In this document: positions 22,223 through 33,559 of the stretch, piece after piece
Layout: the number at the start of each line of letters is the position of its first letter
Position numbering within the stretch: the stretch's first letter is position 1
From: Spisula solida
Lineage: Eukaryota; Mollusca; Bivalvia; Venerida; Mactridae
Direction: 5' to 3'
Length of the DNA: 64,000 nt
Assembly (NCBI GenBank): GCA_947247005.1
Contig: OX365948.1
Location: 13,443,455 to 13,507,454, forward strand
Notes under the pieces: model-generated
What the model was told of the DNA's origin: nothing
Databases searched by the model: none
What the model saw: only the letters and a program-made list of their open reading frames with translations
Position numbers and translations under genes: made by a program

Positions 22223-24937
22223 TTAAAGCCCGGCGCCGTTGACGTTACGTTTATTTTCAGGCTTCCGAATGTTGCGAGTAGACCGGCGTGTCTCTACAGG
22301 CACATCAACCTGCATGGGTGGTGCTGGTGTGTTCAAAACCAGGTCTGTGTTGGGGCTCGTGTGGTTATCTAATACCAGATGGCGACGACTAGATGTGTTA
22401 GGTAGTGGAGCTGTTGGAGTACCTGGCGGACTTGGTGTGCCAGGCGGACTTGCTGTGTTTGAACCAACCTTAGGAGTTCCAGGTGTAGGGTTAGATACTC
22501 TAGCTGGTGTCTCTGGTTTAGCCTGTGTGACAGTTGTGTCACTTGATGGTTGAGCATACTTCCGTAACATAATGTCATTGTCAATCGTCAAACGTGCTGG
22601 CAGCTTGTTAACAGGAACATATTGTCTTAGGAACTTTCTGTTGCGCAAAGTGACACGTCCTGATCCGTCGACCTTAATCACGTATTGGTCAAATTGTCTG
22701 ACTTCTATGACGATGCCTGTCTTGTCCCATTTGAGTGGATGGGGACCGACTTGGTTTTGTATACGTACATGGTCCCCGATGACAAGTGGTAGGAGACGTT
22801 TTGTATGCTCTGACCAACGTTCAGCATCTCTCATGTGACGATTCCGCAGGGCATCCTCTCTAGTTGCCAATGTTTCTCGCCAAGTGTTATGCGGCAGATA
22901 ACGACCAGGTGGAATGGGTATGAAGTCGCGTATAGGCCTTCCAAAGACGCACATGGCAGGTGAGATTCTTGTGTCTCTGTCGGGAGTGTTCCTGTACTGG
23001 AGCATCGCGCGTTGGAATGCGTCCATGTTCAGATCACCGTTAGAACTGGTGTTGTCTGTGAGCAGACGTTTGACTGTTTTGACACCCACTTCAGCTCGGC
23101 AATTACTATGCGGAAATGCGACAGATGACAGCCTATGATGTACGCCCCACTCTTGCAGGAATCTACGTGTAGCTACGGCTGTGAACTCAGGGCCACCGTC
23201 AGATGCTAGTTCATCCGGTATTCCAAAAGTGACAAACACTCGGCGTAGGCAGGCGATCAGGCCAGAGGCTCCCTCAGAAGACTTCTCAACAATCGGCCAG
23301 TTCGAATAACGGTCAACCACCACTAGATAGTTACAGCCGCGATAGTGGAAAAAGTCTGCACATACACATTGGAATGGGTAGTCTGGATTCGTCATAGGGA
23401 AGGGTGGAGCACATGGGTTAGATGGCGCATTACGATTACACTGGTTACAAGTACTCCGTAAGGCAGTGATGGCTGGGGTAATACCAGGCCAAAAGATGGA
23501 GGCCTCAGCCCTTGCTGTCATCGATGTGACGCCCTGATGTGCAGCATGAAGAGCAGCAAGGACTTCCTCTCGTAGCAAAGGTGGAATTACGATCCTATCT
23601 TTATATAAGATGACGCCATCAATAGTGTGCAAATTGTCCCTGTATGGGTGGTATTCACGAAGCCGTTCTGGTAGTTCATGTCTGAATTCAGGCATACCAG
23701 ACTCCACCAACTGGCTAAGGGTGTGCATGGTGTTGTCGCTTGCAGTAGCAGTGCGAACTCTGTCCCAAGTGACGGATTTCATGCTGAGGGTATCCAGCGT
23801 AGAGATAACAGATGTGGAATTGGCATCTTCTATAGTGGGTGTGTCTGGGGCAGGTGTGCGTAGACCCGTCATAATGGTGGTGGAGTGAATAACAGCGACA
23901 TCGTCCGACAGGAAGTATTTATGTGGTTCACCTATAGAATGAAGTGAGACGCAATCGGCGGCTTGGTGGCGGACACCTGGTACATGCACCATGCGAAAAC
24001 GGTATCGGAGAGTCTTCTCCTTGAGGTTTCTGAGACGACAGTTACTGATATCCTCCAGCGATCGGTCGTTGAAGATTCGCAGTAAAGGTTTGTGATCCAC
24101 AGCGATGATGAGGTCCTTGCAACCAAGTACGAAATATCTTGCCTTATCAAGGGAGTCTGTCAGTGCTAGTGCTTCACCTTCCACAGGTGCATACCGAGAT
24201 TCAGCTGGGTGTGTAAACCTACTTCCTACCAGTGTGATTTTCCATCCTGAGTGACAGCAGAACGGTTGAGCACCAGAGCATGAGCAGTGTTTCTGTAACA
24301 TCCAGAATCCAATGCCATTTTTCGACCAGTCAGTGGCCAGGCATGTCGGTCTGCTTGGATCGAATATTCTGACGCCTTCTTCTATTTCACTAGCGATGAC
24401 AGCCATGGATTCATCAAACAGACTCTGAAGCTGTTCATTCCATTCAAAGGGGACATCTGACTTCAGTAGTTGTCGAAAAAGAAACATTTTCTGTGTCATA
24501 CTGAAGGCATATGAAACCTGGTTTACAAGACCAAACCAGGATCTGACATCAGTGATATCTTTAGGTGTTGGGAATTCCATAATTGCACGCAGGTACTTCT
24601 GGCATGGTCGTACGCTATCGGGCGTTATCTCAAATCCAGCAAACTCTACGTTGTCTTCAGCAAATACGAACTTGTCGGGGTTTAGGGTAATACCGTTGCG
24701 ACCACAGGTGTCGAGCCACTGTACTACTTGAAAGAAACTGTCCTCTATTGTATCCGCCCATAGGAGCACATCATTAACACACTTGGTTTTGTTGGGGATA
24801 TCTGACACAATTTCATCGTAGCGCCTTGTGTATCCGTCACCTGATGCTATATATCCTTGTGGAGCAGTCTTGTACCTGTATCTGCCCCATGGTGTGATGA
24901 AGGTGGTAAGGTGACAATCCTCCATACGAATTGGCAC
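22223..24937 (-). pseudogene. pol: Gypsy RT (part), RNase H and integrase, 904 codons open
   Basis: Residues 1-170 hold the rest of [21 protein letters not shown], then [10 protein letters not shown] where the catalytic pair is normally D-D, so one Asp is replaced by Asn. RNase H follows at about 195-335 ([29 protein letters not shown]). Integrase has an HHCC zinc site (LHAAHQG...CNQC), then the core with Asp in VCADFF, Asp in ASDGGPEF and Glu in [15 protein letters not shown]; all three catalytic residues remain. The tail is Pro/Thr-rich and ends in a basic [13 protein letters not shown]. The long open frame suggests modest age, but the RT site and upstream frameshifts argue against activity. 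Confidence 0.85.
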
Positions 24938-25330
24938 ACTGTGATATCCATTCCATGCATCAAGGCCTGTTTTCTTTTTGTTGCACGGGACTAGACGAGC
25001 CTGGTGGAAGGGTGATGGTGTATGGTGTGTTTCCCTGGTGGCATGAGCATTAAGGGCCTGGCCTGGAAGTCAACAGTGCGTCTTGGAGTACCATTTTTCT
25101 TCGCACACACTACCATTCTGTGGCACCATGTCACTGGTTCACCCACAGGTACAGGTTCAATTACACCAAGCTGAACATCCTGGTCAATTCTGCTTTCACC
25201 GCATCTCGCCAATGAAGAGGCACAGGCACTGGTGTATGATGAGCAACTGGTTCAGCCTGGGGATCAACCATCAGCTTCATAGGTGGCCCATCCATAAGCG
25301 GGAGTGTCTGGTGTTCACATACATTTGTAT
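24938..25330 (-). pseudogene. pol: Gypsy RT N-terminal region, broken by frameshifts
   Basis: Successive frames read LPLMDGPPMKLMVD, then VQLGVIEPVPVGEPVTW with [19 protein letters not shown], then [15 protein letters not shown]. These are RT fingers/palm motifs of Ty3/gypsy elements. Breaks fall near 25330, 25205 and 25065; the last looks like a small local duplication of aggcc. From about 25050 the frame joins the long downstream ORF without a stop. Confidence 0.75.
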
Positions 25331-26014
25331 GTTGAATGTGCTCGCCTTGTAGAGGTCAAGTAGGTAGCTTTGTATCTTTGACCTGTTACTCTCAGTAGCG
25401 GGAAACGGTAAGGTGGTCGGAGGTGGTGGCGGGTTCTGACGTCTTGGGCAGTCACAAGGTGAAGTTAGATTAGTAGTATCCTGTAGCACCGCTGTACTGT
25501 CTGGGTGATAGGACATGGTTCTAATCTCAGGGAATGTGGCTGGTATGATCCCTAGGGCAATACAAGCTTCTTTGCTCAAGAACAGTCTGTCCGATGAGTC
25601 TGTAATGTATGTTATTTGCCGTGTTTCAATAACATTGTCTCCATCATCCCTAGCTGACAGACGAAGTATGGTAGCACCAAGGATGCGAATACCCTCATTG
25701 TTAGCTGTGTGCATCCGCATTGTGACCGGGATCAAGTCCGACTCGCGTAATCCAAGTTTGTGAATCACCTTTAAACCGACCAGACAACTCTGGCAACCAG
25801 TATCAGCCATGGCAGGGATGGTAGCAGTTCGAGTCTGTCGTGATAGTTGGAAACCAAGTGCACCATAATCATCCACAGACACCTTGGCCGTTACATTGAC
25901 AGTTGGTTGAGGTTTAGAACGCTGCCTTATCCATGTGGTGATCAAGTGAGATAATGCTTTCTGATAGTCCTTTGTCGGATAATGTGCATGAATTATCGAA
26001 CAATGTATTGTCAC
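25277..26014 (-). pseudogene. pol: Gypsy aspartic protease and start of pol
   Basis: The key motif is MADTGCQSCLVGLKVI near residue 70. D-T-G is the catalytic triad of a retropepsin, and the domain begins about residue 50 after the Gag overlap. A later ILGATILRLSARD stretch fits the second half of the domain. The frame breaks near 25330, after which RT-linker sequence continues in another frame. Retropepsins cut Gag-Pol into mature parts. Confidence 0.75.
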
Positions 26015-26987
26015 ACTTATTGGTTTGTGTAGGGGTATTGTTTATGGTACATAATGCATCAAATACAGCACTTTCATTGAATACTCTACTGTCTTTAGAC
26101 ATTGGCTTATCCTTACTACGGCAGACGGTTTCAAAATGGTGGTCACGGTTGCAAATGTCACATCGATGTCCATATGCAGGACATTCCGTTTTGCGAACAC
26201 GAGCCGGGGAGCGTTTACCATGTCCTTTTTTGTCACAGTATGAGCAAGAATCATGTTTGTCTTTAATAGCAACACTTTTAGACTTTTTGTAAGTACTGCT
26301 AACTGCCTCTGCAGGATGGGAGTCAAGTAGTCTAGATGCTGACCTCTTGCCAGCCTCCTTAGCTTCAACAAACTTAAACACATCTTCAAGGGACATGTCC
26401 TGATTTTTGTCCCCCAGTAGGTCTAATTGTATCTCTGAGTCTGCAATACCCCTAGTTAACACATCCCGAATAATAGCTTCTGTGTAATTCACACTGCCGT
26501 CACAACCAGGACACTTAATGTCGAACTTGCAGATGCCGGCTTGTCCTCTTAAACGTGCGCCGAAGCTGCGAACAGTTTCATCCCTGTCTTGCCGCATATT
26601 ATGCAGTGTGACACGTGCCACCATTGTATTTTCCTCACGTACTGCAAGTTTTTTAATCAATGTTATAATATCATTTTCTGACTTGTCAGTGAGGCTTCCA
26701 CCATTTGATCGTGTTAAGTCTTTTCGTAATGGTTCATCGCAACACTCTAATAGTTGTACGACTCTATCATGTCCTGTTATCTTAGTAGCACTATTATAGT
26801 CCTTCCATCGAGATTCGAAATAGGCCCATTCCTCGCTGGTGCCAGCGGCGGTGATTGTTGGCCTCTTAACTTTTTCCACTTTAGCAGCAATACCAGTGTT
26901 CTGAGCTTGGGTGACAGTATGCGCCGTGATTAGCGCTGCCACTATAGCCGCGTCGAGATCTGGCCTTGTGTACTCACATGCAGTCAT
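25914..26987 (-). CDS. gag: Gypsy Gag-like protein
   Basis: 357 codons from ATG 26987. The N-terminal half has the capsid-like stretch WAYFESRWKDYNSATKI with VQLLECCDEPLRKDL, then TLHNMRQDRDETVRSFGARL, as in retrotransposon Gag domains. After a basic/Ser linker come cysteine/histidine knuckles: CSYCDKKGHGK, then CPAYGHRC, CDIC and HHFETVC. Such knuckles bind element RNA. The frame itself is intact. It ends at 25914, 100 nt inside the protease frame, so expression of pol would need a -1 type shift. ATG choice is by position only. Confidence 0.8.
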   Translation of the reverse strand: MTACEYTRPDLDAAIVAALITAHTVTQAQNTGIAAKVEKVKRPTITAAGTSEEWAYFESRWKDYNSATKITGHDRVVQLLECCDEPLRKDLTRSNGGSLTDKSENDIITLIKKLAVREENTMVARVTLHNMRQDRDETVRSFGARLRGQAGICKFDIKCPGCDGSVNYTEAIIRDVLTRGIADSEIQLDLLGDKNQDMSLEDVFKFVEAKEAGKRSASRLLDSHPAEAVSSTYKKSKSVAIKDKHDSCSYCDKKGHGKRSPARVRKTECPAYGHRCDICNRDHHFETVCRSKDKPMSKDSRVFNESAVFDALCTINNTPTQTNKCDNTLFDNSCTLSDKGLSESIISLDHHMDKAAF

Positions 26988-26999
26988 CGATTGGGCAGG

Positions 27000-27480
27000 A
27001 AACAGCAGGCATGATTAGATGATGTCTTTACACTGCGTTCATAAATAAGATCTAGTTCTATTTGGCTGTTTATCGTTTATTACCAATGAACGCAGTCTGA
27101 AACATACAAATGACTTATATGAATAAGCACCACATGGTATGGTATTTCTCTAACTTCCAAGTCTTATTATTAAACTATTATTTTTTCTGGAATACTCGAG
27201 GAATAAATTTATATTGATGAGTCCCAATTTTGCCCTGTTCTCTAATGTGTCTACTGTAGTCAGGGTCATACTTGTATATTCAGAGTAAAGAGCACTTCAC
27301 GCGGCACACCCTCTCGGGATACAAGAATTATTGATTTCCCAATAACACCATCACCTCCAACGTAGAATAACGTATATACACTGTTTCTATTGGTTTATTT
27401 ACAGTTTTATGCTCTTAAAAGTCTTAATGAATGTACCGTACAGTTTATGCATGCAATATATACATGTTAAAAAAATTACA
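27000..27480. other. Flank of the gypsy element; short inverted repeat
   Basis: An 11-bp pair, actgcgttcat and atgaacgcagt, lies at about 27031-27092, just upstream of gag in transcription sense. It could be part of an LTR or leader, but no partner copy is present at the other end. Nothing else recognised. Confidence 0.35.
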
Positions 27481-27492
27481 GGCAGTTATCAG

Positions 27493-28110
27493 CTAGGTGT
27501 TATCAGTTATTCTTAAGCACGCTTTCTGCTCGATGATACTTTGTACCCATCTGATGGAGTTGTAGATCATCTGCTGTGAAATCCTCTCGACGAAGGATGT
27601 ACATGTATGTAGCGGCTTTAGGGAGAGTGTACTGGTGACATCTGGGTGAGTACAGTCCATGATTGTTTGGAGAAGTAGGTTTTGGTTGAGGAGTTTGGAA
27701 CTATTACTTGCAGATATTTCGTTGCAGAGCTGGTAGAGGTTCTTAAGAGAGTGTTCTCTGGTTTGCTGAGTAGCAGGACACAGAAGGACAAAGTGTTTCG
27801 TATCTTCGTCACCATGACCACATAGCTGGCATAAAGGAGATGTGTCATTCTTGTTGTATTTGGCAGCATTGTATTGAAGAGAGTACGCCTGCGTGACAAC
27901 TCTCGCCTTCACCTCCGCTTTCCTGACGTCATATGGCCTCGAGTTTGCTACTTTCCATATATTGTTGGGGGTGCCGATGGGTGTATTTTGAATGTGAAGG
28001 TCCGTAAAAACGAGTTTTAGCCTGACGTATCCAGGTGGCGCTCTTTTCCCCGTGGGATGCTGATGTAGCAGCCAACATACAGTTTCTGGTGAATTTTATA
28101 TCTGATGACA
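27493..28110 (-). pseudogene. LINE ORF2 C-terminal fragment
   Basis: Frames join to read a C-terminal LINE domain: NIWKVANSRPYDVRKAEVKA, ARVVTQAYSLQYNAAKYN, then the zinc-like CQLCGHGDEDTKHFVLLCP, then a helical tail ending at 27493. This arrangement is the region after the RT thumb in mollusc non-LTR elements. RT itself is missing (5' truncation at about 28110) and the upstream segment is in a different frame. Confidence 0.7.
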
Positions 28111-28119
28111 TCCTTTAAA

Positions 28120-29640
28120 TGTAATTTTAAATTGATATTAATTTTGATTTGTTTCGTTAGTAAAGTAAGACCCTTTCTTATTATACTAAGTTCTAATCAT
28201 TCGACAGAAGTGGAAGCTGGAGGTCTTTCAAAAGCCATCCTTAATAAATTTACGTTATTGTGGCCAATTAGATAATTGCCAATTATCATCTACCAGGAAC
28301 GTATTTAAACGGGATGAATCTCCATTTGATTAATAGAACCAATACACAATAATGCCTTTCCTCAGTACCCTGCCAGGTAATCCACCAAGTTTAGTTGATA
28401 ATTCTTTGTTGAATTTATTGCTAATTATTACCACGCATGTTAATTAAACTTAAATTAAACTTCGTGTTATTACCAAAGACCTACATATATGTATATTTAG
28501 GTCTTTGTTATTACCCTTTCTTTCTTGGTTTGCAATTGCATACAATTCAGTGATTTTTCTTCAACAAAATAAAACAGCCTGCGACTATAAATTTGAAAAC
28601 TTTAGCGCGACAATTTGTGAAATTGGGAATTATCAAAAAAGATTTTGGTTAAAAATGGTCCTGTTTTGAAATTTTCTACTGATAACACTCCAGTCATATA
28701 ATACAGCCGTACCATGGAAAAAATATGACTTTGGGAAATCAGAGAATACAGATAACGTTATCTATAGTCCCTGGAAAAAATACAAGTAATTTTTAAAGTG
28801 GCTGTATTTGACCCTTAAAATTAAAAAAAAAAATCACTGCTGTTATGTGCCAATTCATGTTCAATTTTTTATCCAACATTTAAAAAAAATACAAGTTAAT
28901 AATTTCAATGCGTGTTGTGGTGTTGATATTTTAAGATTTACCTTTACATATCCAACATTTCTAATACAGTGCTGTTTATTGTTGTTGGTCAGTGGGGGGG
29001 GGGATATCCAGGCTTGATTTGATGTTACACACACAAGCCTTGATGTTGGTGGTTATGGTTGGTGGTCCAGAGATTATGGACATTTTGGACTTTTAATGCC
29101 GATTTAGTCATATTTATATTTTTACTTTTCAAATTAATGTTACACATGTGTGTACGTCCGTATCACCGGCTACGCCCCGGTAAGTCAATGCTAGTCTAGG
29201 GCAAATCGGGGCAATATGAATTTAAAGCTAGATGCAGTTATGCCCTTTTAAACTTCACTTTTCTTGGTTTAAATTTTATAAGCAAGTATCGTTGCCATGT
29301 CTCATCTACTATTTATTGGAATATTTGCCATGTACTCCACCAAGTTGCATAACCAAACTTGTGTAAAGTTGGTTCAATTTAATACGAAATATGTCCTGTT
29401 TTGAGTTAAGTTATCGTTATTGCGTGCTATTTTTAAAATGGCGACTTACATGTACTAGCCGAAAAGACGCAAAAACGAGGGTTTCAAAATGCAACAGCTT
29501 CATTAATAAGTGTCCGATTTTAATTCTGTTTGTGCCAATGTGTTTCAAATGAACGCTTGTTTAGAATAAAATCCACTTGTAATTAGCCTTTTCTTTCCCT
29601 TTAAATGTTCACTGACAAATAGTTGCAAATAGTTAGTCCA
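28120..29640. other. No gene recognised
   Basis: AT-rich DNA. A short hairpin (caaagaccta...taggtctttg, about 28471-28506) and a run of nine G near 28994 are the only structures I noted. Confidence 0.4.
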
Positions 29641-29650
29641 ACTGTTAAAC

Positions 29651-30070
29651 AGTGTAGCAATACCATGTGGCTTTCGGCTACAGTTACAAGCAGAAATTTG
29701 TAAACATTGGAACACAAATATAGCCATAAGTATTTTATTTCATCATCGATTTCTCTGAAATATACGCCACGCTAAGGGGACAATTCTTTGCTTTCTGTGA
29801 AATATAAGACCTTTTTCAGCAGTTTCGCCGATTTTTCCATTACCTTGTGAAACCTACACGTTCCACGGTTTCACGAGGTAATGGACAAAACGGCACACCC
29901 GCTGAAAATTATTTTATATTTTATGGAAAGCAAATAATTGTCCCCTTAGCGTGGCGTACATTTTATAGACATCGATGTAGAAATAAATTAATTATGGCTT
30001 TTTTATTTTCCAATGTTTACAAATTTCTTCTTGTAACTGTAGTCAAAAGTCACGTGGTATTGCTACACTG
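29651..30070. repeat. 420-bp imperfect palindrome (about 205-bp arms)
   Basis: Outer ends gtgtagcaatacca and tggtattgctacac are exact complements. Matching pairs continue inward: 'gccataa/ttatggc', acgccacgctaaggggacaatt with its inverse, ttcagc with gctgaaaa, and taccttgtgaaacc with ggtttcacgaggta. The loop is only about 12 bases (near 29870). Pairing is about 75-80% by eye. It is either a palindromic MITE or an inverted duplication. Confidence 0.82.
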
Positions 30071-30292
30071 AGTCCAAGGCCTTTGACAATGATCATTCTA
30101 TTTCAAAAAGGTTAACATGTCAGTATAAATAAAGACCATTTAGTCATGGTATGCAGAACTAGCAAAAAGTGTGCTGTCTAGTGACAGCTCTGCTGAGCTT
30201 TCAGGTTTGAAAGGATTACAGTTATGAAGTCTGGAGTTGGATGTAAAATTTTGATACAGGCTCAAACCCTGATAACCCCCAAAATCACTAGA

Positions 30293-30519
30293 ATGGTTCT
30301 TGTCTAACCACACACTATATGTTGGAAGTTAAGTTGATAATCAGTGTTGCTTCCCTTGTTTTGTGTTATGGTTCTTGTCTAACCACACACTACTTGTTGG
30401 AAGTTAAGTTGATAATCAGTGTTGCTTCCCTTGTTTTGTGTTATGGTTGCTGTATATAACCACACACTACTTGTTTGAAGTTAAGTTGATAATCAGCGTT
30501 GCTTCCCTTGTTTTATGTT
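30293..30519. repeat. Three 75-bp tandem repeats
   Basis: Units start at 30293, 30368 and 30443, each beginning atggtt and containing aaccacacacta and gttgataatcag. Exact 75-bp period, few differences. Confidence 0.92.
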
Positions 30520-30527
30520 CTGCTGAT

Positions 30528-30735
30528 CAGTCCCGATCTCCCTAAACATCTCAATCTGAGCAAGATCTCATCTCAAATATTGGCATGATAAATTCCTTGG
30601 GAGGCTGGAATTTATTACAGTAAAATTTCAAGAGCTAGAGCTTCATTTTTATCTCTAATTCAGACTCTGATTGTAGCAAAATCTCAATTTGAGTTGAGAT
30701 TTCTACTTGAGATGCTTCCAGAGATCGGGGCCTGG
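30528..30735. repeat. MITE-like element with inverted ends
   Basis: The left end, cagtcccgatctccctaaacatctca, pairs with the right end, tgagatgcttccagagatcggggcctg, with mismatches. A second inner pair (atctcatctcaaat / aatttgagttgagat) extends the arms. About 208 bp, non-coding, directly after the 75-bp array. Confidence 0.6.
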
Positions 30736-31420
30736 ACTAGTGTTGGAATAATGTGTCTGACATAATAGGGCCAGAGGGACGTTTATCCCAGCAAATGCTA
30801 AAATTGAGTATAATAATTTCATGGTAAAAAAACTTATTAGACAACCCTCTTTATGTTACATTCTTTTATTGAGCATTCCCTGCTGGACAGCAAAGCTGCT
30901 ATTGAAGTTCATTGACATTCAGGCTGTTGATTTAAATTGATGATGATATCGGTTATTGATCTTTGTTGTTTTGTACGAACCGGTGATATTTTGCATGACA
31001 CATTATATTCTCAGAGATGCAACAAGCATTATTTTAGGATTTAACTGATTATTTTATTTAATCTAGTTATCTCACTTTAATTAAATAATTGGCAACTGAA
31101 ATGTCACAGAGAGTTCTGAAAATGTTGTGGAGATCTTGATTCCAGTAGTTAACATTTTATTATGCATGTGTTGTAGTAGAGGTAAAGTGCTTGACCCCTT
31201 GAGCCAGTTTTTTTTTATTTCTAGGTTTACAGGATTTTAAGAAATGTTTGCTGTCAGGAGGACAGAAGATATACCTACAGGGTCAAACTCACACAAGATG
31301 GCTCAGTTACCATTGTGTTAAAAAATTAGTGGCCTCTTGTTATTTTACCTCAATACAGCAAAATGTTCAAAAGCATCCCATAAACCTAACAATAACATAG
31401 ACTGAGGCCTTGTTTAGAGA

Positions 31421-31904
31421 TCAGGGTACGGTTTTACTAACATTGCGTAAATGTTGCATACGTTTGCGGATATATTTGTCACTTACGCAAATCCTTAAGT
31501 GTGTTTTACTAACCGATCGCAAGTTGTTACATACATCTACGTAAAAACATTGAATATTGAACGTAGACCGGGCCTCCCTATTACCAATATAATGGGAACC
31601 AAAATGAATAAATATACATGAAAGTTCAATAAGTTTTGATGATTAAACATGTTTTTATTACTAATCGCCATCTATTACAACAAGTGATGGTCGAAAATCA
31701 TCAGTGCGTGGCAAAAACTCCTCACTACGTTCATATTTGCTATTTTTGTAGAATTGCATAGAATTACGCCGAAACTTACGACAGAACATGAGAAAAAATA
31801 TCTATTAAGTAAAACGCATTTGCGCAAATATTATCGTCGTACGCAATACTTAGGAAAACTTAGTGTTACGCTAGCATAAATGCTTTGATAAAACAATACC
31901 CAGG
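31421..31904. repeat. Possible MITE, about 480 bp
   Basis: The left end, agggtacggttttactaa, and the right end (inverse: gggtattgttttatcaaa) are similar inverted termini. Inner parts also share 'tacgcaa'-type motifs in both orientations. No coding sequence. Boundaries approximate. Confidence 0.45.
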
Positions 31905-31941
31905 AAACCAGTTTATGTTTGATGTAATGCAATCTTCGGAT

Positions 31942-32377
31942 TTAAATAAAAATACCAGATTTATATAGCGCCCTTTTCATGCGAACGCACGTTCAAAGGC
32001 ACTTTACACTATTTTTTGTTGCAGCCACATAGGCGCAGGTGCATCCTCTACCAGTGCAGATACAGCATGATCTGACCAGAGGGACAGACTGAGAGAAAGT
32101 CCCTAGTGGGAGAGAGTCGTTAGATACAGGCATGTCCGGCACTGCAGAAGTGCGCCTAGCTTTTATTTCGAGTAGACAGCCTGGTTCTTTAATGTGCCCA
32201 GTGTATAGCACCTATACACAGCTTCCTGGCACATCCAGATACTTTGCATACCACACGGCCAGATATAGCGGGAAATATTATAAATATTTCAGAAATGTCA
32301 AGTTCTGATGCCATGGATTGAACCCACGACCTCTGGATTGACAGCCCAGTGCATTACCACTGGGCTAAATCGGCTTA
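31942..32377 (-). repeat. tRNA-derived SINE, near full length
   Basis: On the minus strand the head (32377-32310) has tttagcccagtggtaatgca as A box and gtgggttcaatcc as B box. A roughly 300-bp body includes a 'gggcacattaaagaacc' segment. The 3' end is aagggcgctatataaatctggtatttttattta, a tail type widespread among animal SINEs. All expected parts are present. Confidence 0.75.
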
Positions 32378-32379
32378 TA

Positions 32380-33460
32380 TCATCAAACTCAACTTGGTAT
32401 GTGAAACAAGTCTTATAACGATTGATACCTAATTTTGATTTTGAACTTCAAGTTGTTACTTCAACCTGGGGGCTTGGCTGCAATCTTCTACTCATTACAG
32501 TATTATTGGATTGAGAATTTTTTTTGTCCCTCCACAATTTCTTATGAACAGTCTAAAGGCCCAGTGTTTTTTTCTGGGTGATTTAATAGCCGTTTGTGGG
32601 CTATGTTCCCAAGTGAAAATCATCTTTTTTTCCTAATTTCAAGTCAAAATATCCAAATTCAGCAATTTTCTTGTAAAAAACAGCAAGCACATCTTAACTG
32701 CTGGCTGGCGAGATTTTTTTTGTATTTAGCGTAGCTCTTCAATTAAATTTAGGTGTTTAATTAAAGAACTACATCCTAGCAACCAGTATGTGGCAAAAAA
32801 ATACAATGCACATAGATAAAAAAGAAAATAACAAGAAATACACATAATACAAAGACAATCTTCACCTCTTTTGCTTGGGGATCTCATGTTTACTAAAATT
32901 GCGCGTGTGCAATGAAATAAACAAGTTCATCTATTACCGGTAATAGCCATGGGAATGCCTGAGTCGTTGATTAAGCTTATTTTAGTTCAACAGTAGGTAT
33001 GAATGGAATCAGCGACCTCAACTAACGTCGAAGATAGACAATTATTGACAAAATAAGCCATTATTGACGTCGGAGTCTTTTACTAATTTTTATCCAGTCA
33101 CTTCCGGAAAAATGTGCCAGTTAACGGGGTGCCGATTAAACTTAGCTATAATCCATCACCTTTCCACGTGATCTGACAGACTTCTTTCTATATGAGAGTC
33201 GCCGGTTGCAATTCCATGCCCGAGGGTGAGGTTTTCCTATCCTAAATGGGCTAGTGGTTGATCGGATATTTTCTTCGACTTACCTGCGTCTACACGACGT
33301 CTATCAAGATGTCCTATGTCAATGTTTATCGTGACGTCACAGAACGAACGTGACGTTGAGCGCTAGTTAATGAAAAAGTAACAATATAGTCCCGAGTTTG
33401 ATCCCCTTACGGAGCAGATTAGGCGACTGGCTAAATAGAATGATAGGGTATAGCCGTGAA
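32380..33460. other. No gene recognised
   Basis: AT-rich, with no persuasive exon, RNA gene or repeat boundary. A short 'attaccggtaatag' inverted motif occurs near 32935. Confidence 0.35.
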
Positions 33461-33466
33461 TGAAGT

Positions 33467-33553
33467 AAAAGTTTATTTGGCTCGGCTGCGGAAATTATCG
33501 GATTTGCCTACGGCTCACCCGATAAATTCCTCCGCCTTGCCAGATAAACTTTT
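33467..33553. repeat. Hairpin with about 35-bp arms
   Basis: aaaagtttatttggctcggctgcggaaattatcgg pairs with the segment ending ccagataaacttttt, at about 80%. It is the centre of an otherwise unassigned stretch and is probably a MITE relic. Confidence 0.55.
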
Positions 33554-33559
33554 TCATCC

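Larger units (their letters stand above)
22223..26987 (-). mobile_element. Decayed Ty3/gypsy retrotransposon (gag-pol), LTRs not recognised
   Basis: Gag, protease, RT, RNase H and integrase occur in Ty3/gypsy order on the minus strand across 4.8 kb. Gag and protease overlap in different frames, which fits programmed frameshifting. Three further frame breaks between protease and RT are damage. I could not find matching direct repeats in 21900-22220 and 27000-27450, nor a clear primer-binding site. The LTRs are therefore lost, very diverged, or displaced. Confidence 0.85.

Noticed and set aside
22239..22553. 104-codon plus-strand ORF
   Set aside because: Antisense shadow of the Pro/Thr-rich tail of the gypsy polyprotein.
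27000..27480. 5' LTR of the gypsy element
   Set aside because: No matching copy at 21900-22220, and no TG...CA ends or primer-binding site could be placed.
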